NCBI RefSeq assembly: GCF_040096075.1
Contig: NZ_JBBMFJ010000001.1
Span: 62,001 to 126,000, forward strand
Origin: Brotaphodocola faecis
Lineage (GTDB): Bacteria; Bacillota; Clostridia; Lachnospirales; Lachnospiraceae
DNA: 64,000 bases
Reading direction: 5' to 3'
The notes under the pieces were generated by a model. That model had not been told where the DNA came from, ran no database searches, and worked only from the letters and a program-made list of their open reading frames with translations. Below, in pieces: positions 58,807-64,000 of the stretch. The first letter of the stretch is position 1; the number at the start of each line of letters is the position of its first letter. A program made the position numbers and the translations under genes.

Positions 58807-59736
58807 ATGTTTCAGGGAATGCGCTATGTTTACGAGGTTTACAAAGAAATGAGCTTTTCCAAAGCCGCCCGCAATCTGTTTATCAGCCAGCCGTCCTTAA
58901 GCGCCGCGGTAAAAAAAGAAGAAGCCCAGATTGGCTTCCCCATCTTTGACCGCAGCTCCAATCCCATTCAGCTGACGGATCTTGGAAAAGATTACATCCG
59001 CTCCATTGAGATCATTATGGATGTAGAGAACGGATTTCAGAATTACATCAACGATATGCGGGAGTTAAAAAGCGGCTCCCTCTCCATTGGCGGCACGAAC
59101 CTCTTTACCTCTTATGTCCTGCCGCCGCTGATTTCCCGCTTTAACGAACAGTATCCCCAGGTGCATCTGAATCTGATGGAGGCCACCACCGCGGAACTGA
59201 CTGAACGGCTGTTTTCCGGTTCCCTGGATCTTCTGATCGATAACCGAAGTATGGACAGTTCCGTCTATAACAAGCGCTCCTTCTGTGAAGAGCACCTGCT
59301 GCTCACGGTTCCAGCCCGCTTTGCGGTGAATGAAACCATGAAAAACTACGCACTGACGGCCACCGACATCCGTGAAGAACGGCACCTAAACTCCCGCATT
59401 CCCCCGGTCTCCCTGGAACACTTCCAGAATGAAAGCTTTCTGCTGTTAAAAGGCGGAAACGATACCCGGGAACGTGCTGACCGGATCTTCCACAATGCCC
59501 ATTTTCTTCCAAAGGTGCGACTGGAGCTGGACCAGCAGATCACCGCTTACAACCTGTCCCGCCAGGGCATGGGCATCTCCTTCAGTTCCGACACCCTGAT
59601 CCGCCATGTGCCGGATGAGGAGCACCTGGTGTACTATAAGCTGAACCATCAGGACGCGTTCCGGGAAGTGAATTTTTATTACAAGCGCAGCCGGTATATG
59701 CCGAAAGTAGTCAGCACCTTCCTGGATATGATCTGA
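58807..59736 (+). CDS. LysR family transcriptional regulator
   Basis: 309 residues. N-terminal winged HTH (1-60): FQGMRYVYEVYKEMSFSKAARNLFISQPSLSAAVKKEEAQIGFPIFDRSS. The effector domain (about 90-300) has SLSIGGTNLFTSYVLPPLISRFNEQYP and GMGISFSSDTLIRHV. AGGAGG precedes the ATG. Divergent from aspA, so it probably controls aspartase; the effector is unknown. A matching palindrome lies on each side of the gene. Confidence 0.93.
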   Translation: MFQGMRYVYEVYKEMSFSKAARNLFISQPSLSAAVKKEEAQIGFPIFDRSSNPIQLTDLGKDYIRSIEIIMDVENGFQNYINDMRELKSGSLSIGGTNLFTSYVLPPLISRFNEQYPQVHLNLMEATTAELTERLFSGSLDLLIDNRSMDSSVYNKRSFCEEHLLLTVPARFAVNETMKNYALTATDIREERHLNSRIPPVSLEHFQNESFLLLKGGNDTRERADRIFHNAHFLPKVRLELDQQITAYNLSRQGMGISFSSDTLIRHVPDEEHLVYYKLNHQDAFREVNFYYKRSRYMPKVVSTFLDMI

Positions 59737-59806
59737 GCAATTGGTACAGCGCATAAACTGTAATCTGAAATCCAGCCAGCAAAATACTGCTGTCCATCTA
59801 TACCTC

Positions 59807-59826
59807 TTATAGATATTTGTCTATAA
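59807..59826. promoter_or_regulatory. Second LysR-type palindrome downstream of lysR
   Basis: TTATAGA, 6 bases, TCTATAA: the same core and spacing as the site at 58776-58793, with one more base pair at each end. No promoter reads from here into a known gene. Confidence 0.5.
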
Positions 59827-59846
59827 GAATTCTTGTTATATAGTTA

Positions 59847-59993
59847 TCAATCTCTGTTTTTTACTTTACTACCGCATACCGGATCCACACGGGTCGGCGC
59901 GTTTAAGGAATCCAGGGTGTCATAGTACTCCGGCGCACCATTTTCCCTGTGCACCGGGGCATTTTTTCTGTATCTGAGGTTAGCATAGCGCAT
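59847..59993 (-). CDS. Possible 48-residue small protein
   Basis: ATG at 59993 to TGA at 59847. It starts MRYANLRYRKNAPVHRENGA and continues with PEYYDTLDSLNAPTRVDPVC. The composition is protein-like and hydrophilic. The SD is poor. It lies downstream of the MATE gene and overlaps a plus-strand terminator hairpin, so it may be chance or a gene remnant. No function can be given. Confidence 0.3.
   Translation of the reverse strand: MRYANLRYRKNAPVHRENGAPEYYDTLDSLNAPTRVDPVCGSKVKNRD
59930..59968 (+). terminator. Terminator downstream of lysR
   Basis: CCGGCGCAC (59930-59938) pairs with GTGCACCGG (59949-59957) with one mismatch, then a T run at 59962-59967. Confidence 0.6.
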
Positions 59994-60019
59994 GAACTTA
60001 ACTTTAGGCCAAGCTTTTT

Positions 60020-61375
60020 TCAAACTACACTTTCACGTTCCCGATGTTCCATAGACCGGAACAAATGCACACAGATCAGGATACCTACCAGAATTGACAG
60101 ATAGTCCGCTGTCGGCTGGGCATAAATCACGCCATCCAGGCCGAACATGGAATTTAAGAGAAAGATCAGTGGAATGAAAATCAGTCCCTGACGGCAGACT
60201 GTAAGGATCAGGGAAGGAAGGGCCTTCCCCATGCCCTGAATCGTATTGATGCACAAAAACAGGATTCCGATAAACGGTGCGGAAAGCTGCAGCGCAACGA
60301 CCATTCGAATGCCGTACGCCACGACCTCTGCATCATCAATGAAAACCTGGGTCATGGTCTTTCTGGCAATGATCATAAACAGGGTCAGAAACATTCCCAT
60401 CATGACCGATACCACACCGGTAAATTTGAATACCTGCATCAGGCGTTTCTTATTTCCAGAGCCGTAATTGTAACCGATCAGCGGCTGGATTCCCACACAA
60501 AGTCCAATCTGCAGCAAAACCACCAGCATATTGGATTTCAGCGCCACACCCATGGCTGCAACCGGCGTATCTCCGTAGCCCACCAGCGCCTGATTCAGAA
60601 TAATGTTCGCAAAGCTCATCAGAATGTTATTCAGGGAAGCCGGAATGCCGATTGATGCCACCGCTGCCGCGATTCCGTCTCCTATCTTGAAATCTTTCAA
60701 ATGAATGGACAGCATGGATTTTCCACGCACATAGTAAGAAATGTAAAACAGGCATGCTGCGATATTTCCGATGATGGTGGCAAGCGCCGCTCCGGACACG
60801 CCCCAGCCAAGCCCCAGAATCATAACCGGATCCAGAACGATGTTTACAACGGTTCCCAGCAGGTTTCCGATCATAGATTCCCTTGATGCGCCCTCTCCAC
60901 GAAGAATATTTGCAAAGGCGGTTGAAAACATGATGGTCGGCGCGCCAACCGCAATGATCGTCAGATACTGCCTTGCAAATCCAATGGTATTCTCACTGGC
61001 ACCAATCAGATGAAGAATCTGCTCCATGCCAAGCACGGAAAGTATTGCTACGATCATCCCAAGCCCCAGTGCTCCATAACAGCAGAAGGAACTGATATGC
61101 CAAGCACGGTCTTTCTTTCGTTCTCCCAGTGCTCTTGAAATGGCTGAACTTCCGCCAATTCCAAACAAATGGCCCAGCGCCATAAAAATCATAAACACCG
61201 GTGTTGCCAGGGAAACTGCGGCTACCTGCAGTGGATCCTTTGTCTGGCCGATAAAAAAGGTATCTGCCATGTTATAAATGACCACCACAAGCATGGAAAT
61301 CATGGTTGGAACTGCCATCGTTGCCACAGCTTTAGGCACCGGAGCTTTCTCAAATAAATCTGTGTTTGTTTTCAC
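60020..61375 (-). CDS. MATE family efflux transporter (second)
   Basis: 451 residues from a GTG at 61375 with AAGGAG 9-10 bases upstream; the frame to 61405 has no site. About 12 membrane segments: first MatE repeat MAVPTMISMLVVVIYNMADTFFIGQ, second ASIGIPASLNNILMSFANIILNQALVGYG. It belongs to the clostridial NorM/DinF-like group and differs clearly from the first MATE protein here. Substrate unknown. Confidence 0.9.
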   Translation of the reverse strand: MKTNTDLFEKAPVPKAVATMAVPTMISMLVVVIYNMADTFFIGQTKDPLQVAAVSLATPVFMIFMALGHLFGIGGSSAISRALGERKKDRAWHISSFCCYGALGLGMIVAILSVLGMEQILHLIGASENTIGFARQYLTIIAVGAPTIMFSTAFANILRGEGASRESMIGNLLGTVVNIVLDPVMILGLGWGVSGAALATIIGNIAACLFYISYYVRGKSMLSIHLKDFKIGDGIAAAVASIGIPASLNNILMSFANIILNQALVGYGDTPVAAMGVALKSNMLVVLLQIGLCVGIQPLIGYNYGSGNKKRLMQVFKFTGVVSVMMGMFLTLFMIIARKTMTQVFIDDAEVVAYGIRMVVALQLSAPFIGILFLCINTIQGMGKALPSLILTVCRQGLIFIPLIFLLNSMFGLDGVIYAQPTADYLSILVGILICVHLFRSMEHRERESVV

Positions 61376-61519
61376 GTTTCGTATCTCCTTTTTTCTAACT
61401 ACCATCCTTTTCAGAATTTTCTTTCAGCAAGTTTCATGCCATCACACGACAGCATTATTTTTATTGTAATATTCTTTTCATATCCTAGTCAAGCATATAT
61501 AGGGCTATGCTCCCCAATC

Positions 61520-61548
61520 TTGACATTTTCCGTCACAACTCCTATACT
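61520..61548 (+). promoter_or_regulatory. Promoter of mscL
   Basis: TTGACA (61520-61525), 17 bases, TATACT (61543-61548): a near-consensus promoter 34 bases before the ATG. Confidence 0.8.
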
Positions 61549-61581
61549 TATTTTTATCAATTACATAAGGGGGACTACCTA

Positions 61582-62064
61582 ATGAAAAAGATCCTGGAAG
61601 AATTCAAAGCGTTCGCGTTGAAAGGCAACATGATCGACATGGCAGTCGCTGTAATCATCGGCGGCGCGTTCAACGGACTGATCACCTCTCTGGTTGAAAA
61701 TGTTGTCATGCCGGCATTAAGCCTGATCACCGGAAAGATTGACTTCAGCAACATGTTCCTTGCCTTAAACGGCGAACACTACGCAACCCTTGAGGCCGCA
61801 AAAGAGCAGACTTCCGTTGTTGCTTACGGCCTGTTTGTTACCCAGCTGATCAATTTTCTGATCATGGCATTTGTTGTGTTCCTTGTCATCCGCCAGTTAA
61901 ACAAGCTGTACAAGAAACCGGCACCACCTGCAGAGCCGACCGAGAAAGAGTGTCCGTACTGCAAGACCAAGATTGCCATCGCAGCAACCCGCTGCCCGCA
62001 CTGCACCTCCATTCTCTCTGATGAGATTCAGAAAGAGGCTGCAGCTGCACTCACTGATAAATAA
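61582..62064 (+). CDS. mscL: Large-conductance mechanosensitive channel with C-terminal zinc ribbon
   Basis: 160 residues from an ATG at 61582. Standard MscL core: EEFKAFALKGNMIDMAVAVIIGGAFNGLITSLVENVVMPALSLITG (TM1) and VTQLINFLIMAFVVFLVIRQLNKL (TM2). After a Pro-rich hinge (KKPAPPAEPTEKE) it has a CPYCKTKIAIAATRCPHC zinc-ribbon-like motif in place of the usual plain cytoplasmic helix. It opens on hypo-osmotic shock to save the cell. Confidence 0.95.
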   Translation: MKKILEEFKAFALKGNMIDMAVAVIIGGAFNGLITSLVENVVMPALSLITGKIDFSNMFLALNGEHYATLEAAKEQTSVVAYGLFVTQLINFLIMAFVVFLVIRQLNKLYKKPAPPAEPTEKECPYCKTKIAIAATRCPHCTSILSDEIQKEAAAALTDK

Positions 62065-62082
62065 AAATATAAGGACGGAATG

Positions 62083-62127
62083 AATAAAGGTCCGGAAGCG
62101 AAAGAGACCGCTTTCGGACCTTATTAG
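62083..62127. terminator. Terminator between mscL and the dehydrogenase gene
   Basis: AATAAAGGTCCGGAAGCG pairs with CGCTTTCGGACCTTATT with small mismatches, loop AAAGAGAC. Both genes converge on it. The T run is short. Confidence 0.6.
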
Positions 62128-62146
62128 CTATTCCTTTAAATTTCTG

Positions 62147-63127
62147 TTACAGCATCGTAGAATAGGTTCCCTCTTCTGCCATTTTCACGATTCCCTCAAT
62201 ACCGCACTGCACCATGCTATCTACCGCCTGCTCGGTGTAGAACGCCATATGCTGGGTCATGATGACATTGCGGAACTGATGGAGATAGAACCAGTTGCGG
62301 TTTGCGATGATGTCGCTTCTGCGGTCGCAGTGGATGATGCCTTCCTCACCCTCCGCGGTATCCATGCCCAGAGCGCCAATCTGCATGGACTCAATGCCAT
62401 CGATCAGAGCTTCGGTATCCGTCAGGCCACCGCGGGCACAGTTTACCAAAATTACGCCTTTTTTCATTTTCGCGATGCTTTCCTGGTTGATCATGTGATG
62501 AGTAGACGGAAGCAGCGGCATATGAAGGGTGATGATATCACTCTCTTTGTACAGCGTATCCAGATCCACATACTCTGCCAGCTTCGCCACCTCTGCGTTC
62601 TGATAAACATCATACGCCAGAATACGGCAGCCAAATCCTGTTAAATCACGGATTACCCGCTGTCCGATGCGTCCGGTTCCCATAACGCCAACCGTCATGG
62701 CACTTAAATTTCTTCCTTCCAGTCCTGTCAGGGAAAAATCATTGACATAGCCGCGCCAAAAAGCCTGTTTATACTGGCGCAGGCACATCAGCATCATCAT
62801 GATGGTAAAATCTGCCACGCTATCCGGCGCATAATTTGCATTGCAGACCAGGATGCCAAGTTCTTTTGCAGCTTCGAGATCAATATGGTCGCTGCCGATG
62901 GTGCGGGTAGACACACACTTCACTCCAAGTTTTTTGTATTCTGCCAAAAGTTCCCGGTTGATCTTCCCCTGGCCAAGAAACGTAACCCCCACGCATCCGG
63001 CCGCCAGACTCGCATTCTCCAGAGACGGAACCTCACTGTATTCTGTCACGTCTGCATTATACACCTTCGCCCAGCGGGCAAATGATGTTTTCTCATCCGG
63101 CCGCACTTCAAATGCTGCAATCTTCAA
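62147..63127 (-). CDS. D-2-hydroxyacid (D-lactate-type) dehydrogenase
   Basis: 326 residues. NAD-binding motif VGVMGTGRIGQRVIRDL (about 147-163); catalytic Arg in LVNCARGGLTDTEAL and His in VIMTQHMAFYTEQAV; substrate region VSTRTIGSDHIDLEAA. It fits D-lactate/hydroxyisocaproate dehydrogenases, which regenerate NAD by reducing pyruvate or a 2-oxo acid. Substrate not certain. It has its own promoter. Confidence 0.9.
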   Translation of the reverse strand: MKIAAFEVRPDEKTSFARWAKVYNADVTEYSEVPSLENASLAAGCVGVTFLGQGKINRELLAEYKKLGVKCVSTRTIGSDHIDLEAAKELGILVCNANYAPDSVADFTIMMMLMCLRQYKQAFWRGYVNDFSLTGLEGRNLSAMTVGVMGTGRIGQRVIRDLTGFGCRILAYDVYQNAEVAKLAEYVDLDTLYKESDIITLHMPLLPSTHHMINQESIAKMKKGVILVNCARGGLTDTEALIDGIESMQIGALGMDTAEGEEGIIHCDRRSDIIANRNWFYLHQFRNVIMTQHMAFYTEQAVDSMVQCGIEGIVKMAEEGTYSTML

Positions 63128-63197
63128 AATAGTCTCCTCCTTCGCTTCATCCTGTCACAGCCGTTATCCGGACACCGTGACACAATTTTCTGCCTCG

Positions 63198-63227
63198 ATT
63201 ATATATGCCATACGCCCACCCTGTCAA
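63198..63227 (-). promoter_or_regulatory. Promoter of the dehydrogenase gene
   Basis: On the minus strand, TTGACA (63222-63227), 18 bases and TATAAT (63198-63203). Confidence 0.65.
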
Positions 63228-63299
63228 TTTACAGCAATAAAGCCCACTGCCGTCTTCCGTTTGGAATTGTTGCTGCATACAGACAGGATTTTTCTGCAC

Positions 63300-63354
63300 A
63301 AAAAACCAGTGATTTTGAGACCGGAGCGCCTGTACCGTTTCAAAATCACTGGTT
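63300..63354 (-). terminator. Terminator after argD
   Basis: AACCAGTGATTTTGA (63304-63318) pairs with TCAAAATCACTGGTT (63340-63354) perfectly over 15 bp, then TTTTTT on the minus strand. Confidence 0.85.
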
Positions 63355-63381
63355 CTGCTTTTACATGTTTCTATGGATTTT

Positions 63382-64000
63382 TTATTTCACAGCCTCAATC
63401 GCTGCCTTCAGTCTCACAACCATCTCATCCACATCAGCCTTCTCGATGACAAGCGGCGGAACAAAACGGATGATATTTGCTCCGGCACTGATCAGTACCA
63501 GATGCTGCTCTAACAGAGCGTTGGTGACAACCGGGCCTACTGCGGAATTGAACTCCAGGCCCTGGATCAGGCCTTTGCCTCGGTGGGCGATGACGCAGTC
63601 ATACTCTGCCACCAGCTCTTCCAGTTTCTCATAGAGATAAGCGCCAACCTCTTTGACATGACCAACGATGTTTTTCTCTTTAAATACATCCAGAACTGCG
63701 TTGGCTGCCGCGCATACCAGCGGGTTGCCGCCGTAGGTGGTTCCGTGGTCACCCGGTACCATGGCAGTTGCTGCCTTGCCGCAGGCCAGGAACGCGCCGA
63801 CCGGAGTACCATTGCCAAGAGCCTTTGCAGTAGTCATGACATCCGGCTTCACGCCGTAGTCCTGCCATGCGAACATCTCGCCGCTGCGGCCCATACCGCA
63901 CTGAATCTCATCTAACATCAGAAGGGCATCATGCTCATCGCAAAGGGCACGCACACCTTTGATAAACTCCTCGGTCGCCGGATAAATGCCGCCCTCACCC
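63382..64000 (-). CDS. argD: Acetylornithine aminotransferase, C-terminal part (cut by window edge)
   Basis: About 206 residues are present; the frame is open to the window edge. Class III aminotransferase: GEGGIYPATEEFIKGVRALCDEH, LMLDEIQCGMGRSGEMFAWQ, the PLP lysine in DVMTTAKALGNGTPVGAFL, GDHGTTYGGNPLVCAAANAVL, GKGLIQGLEFN and IIRFVPPLVI. It makes acetylornithine in arginine synthesis. The product could also be a related omega-aminotransferase, but the motifs favour ArgD. Confidence 0.92.
   Translation of the reverse strand, partial: GEGGIYPATEEFIKGVRALCDEHDALLMLDEIQCGMGRSGEMFAWQDYGVKPDVMTTAKALGNGTPVGAFLACGKAATAMVPGDHGTTYGGNPLVCAAANAVLDVFKEKNIVGHVKEVGAYLYEKLEELVAEYDCVIAHRGKGLIQGLEFNSAVGPVVTNALLEQHLVLISAGANIIRFVPPLVIEKADVDEMVVRLKAAIEAVK

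Noticed and set aside
1..64000. CRISPR arrays, prophage, insertion sequences or integrases
   Set aside because: No regularly spaced repeats, transposase, integrase or phage structural genes were found; the only mobile-looking DNA is the small palindromic and hairpin elements reported above.

Overview
The window comes from a spore-forming, anaerobic Bacillota of the Lachnospiraceae type (Enterocloster/Hungatella/Blautia-like). This rests on the complete spoIIIAA-AH operon, the order spo0A-spoIVB-recN-argR-nadK-tlyA-dxs-ispA-xseB-xseA-nusB, strong AGGAGG ribosome binding sites, frequent GTG and TTG starts, tRNAs without encoded CCA and a minimal SUF system. It is mostly core chromosome. No phage, transposase, CRISPR array or rRNA is seen. 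Nearly all genes lie on the minus strand. The plus-strand genes are a small transporter (12.0 kb), a DUF134-NifX protein (34.9 kb), endonuclease IV (50.8 kb), a LysR regulator (58.8 kb) and mscL (61.6 kb).

Layout. 0-0.5 kb: start of glycogen synthase (partial). 0.7-11.8 kb: spo0A and spoIVB, then a probable nusB-to-recN operon covering DNA repair, arginine repression, NAD kinase, isoprenoid synthesis and exonuclease VII. 12-15.7 kb: YdcZ-type transporter, cytidylate-kinase-like protein, NhaD/UIT6-like antiporter and Asp23. 15.8-21.1 kb: the spoIIIA operon, read AA to AH. 21.2-27.6 kb: choline-binding-type secreted protein, RlmH, esterase, condensation-like acyltransferase, orphan response regulator, ComEA-like protein and GH25 lysozyme. 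27.7-31.7 kb: a methionine and one-carbon cluster (metF, a separate MetH reactivation protein, and metH without that domain). 31.8-35.6 kb: zinc-ribbon membrane protein, two-gene SmsCB iron-sulfur assembly system and the divergent DUF134-NifX protein. 35.7-44.5 kb: S41 protease, PcsB/EnvC-like hydrolase, FtsX, FtsE, PucR-type regulator, YitT protein, methyltransferase, CvfB and acyl-ACP thioesterase. 44.6-46.9 kb: two tRNA-Gln(CUG) genes, an RsgI-like anti-sigma factor and its ECF sigma factor. 47-64 kb: CDF transporter, truA, aminotransferase, nfo, two MATE pumps, a second kinase-like paralog, GNAT, flavoprotein, folD, fchA, aspartase with divergent lysR, mscL, D-lactate-type dehydrogenase and argD (partial).

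The most unusual signal is in the non-coding DNA. An identical 27-bp palindromic element occurs at 12451-12477 and 50571-50597. Each copy is bounded by a perfect 8-bp direct repeat, and the 8-bp sequence differs between the two sites, as expected for a tiny mobile element with target-site duplication. Other unexplained structures are a 169-bp long inverted repeat at 51.75 kb, a multi-hairpin element at 15.11-15.24 kb, a leader before fchA that could mask its ribosome binding site, a hairpin combining terminator, promoter and SD before spoIIIAA, and matching LysR-type palindromes on both sides of lysR. All calls come from reading the sequence; no database search was run.
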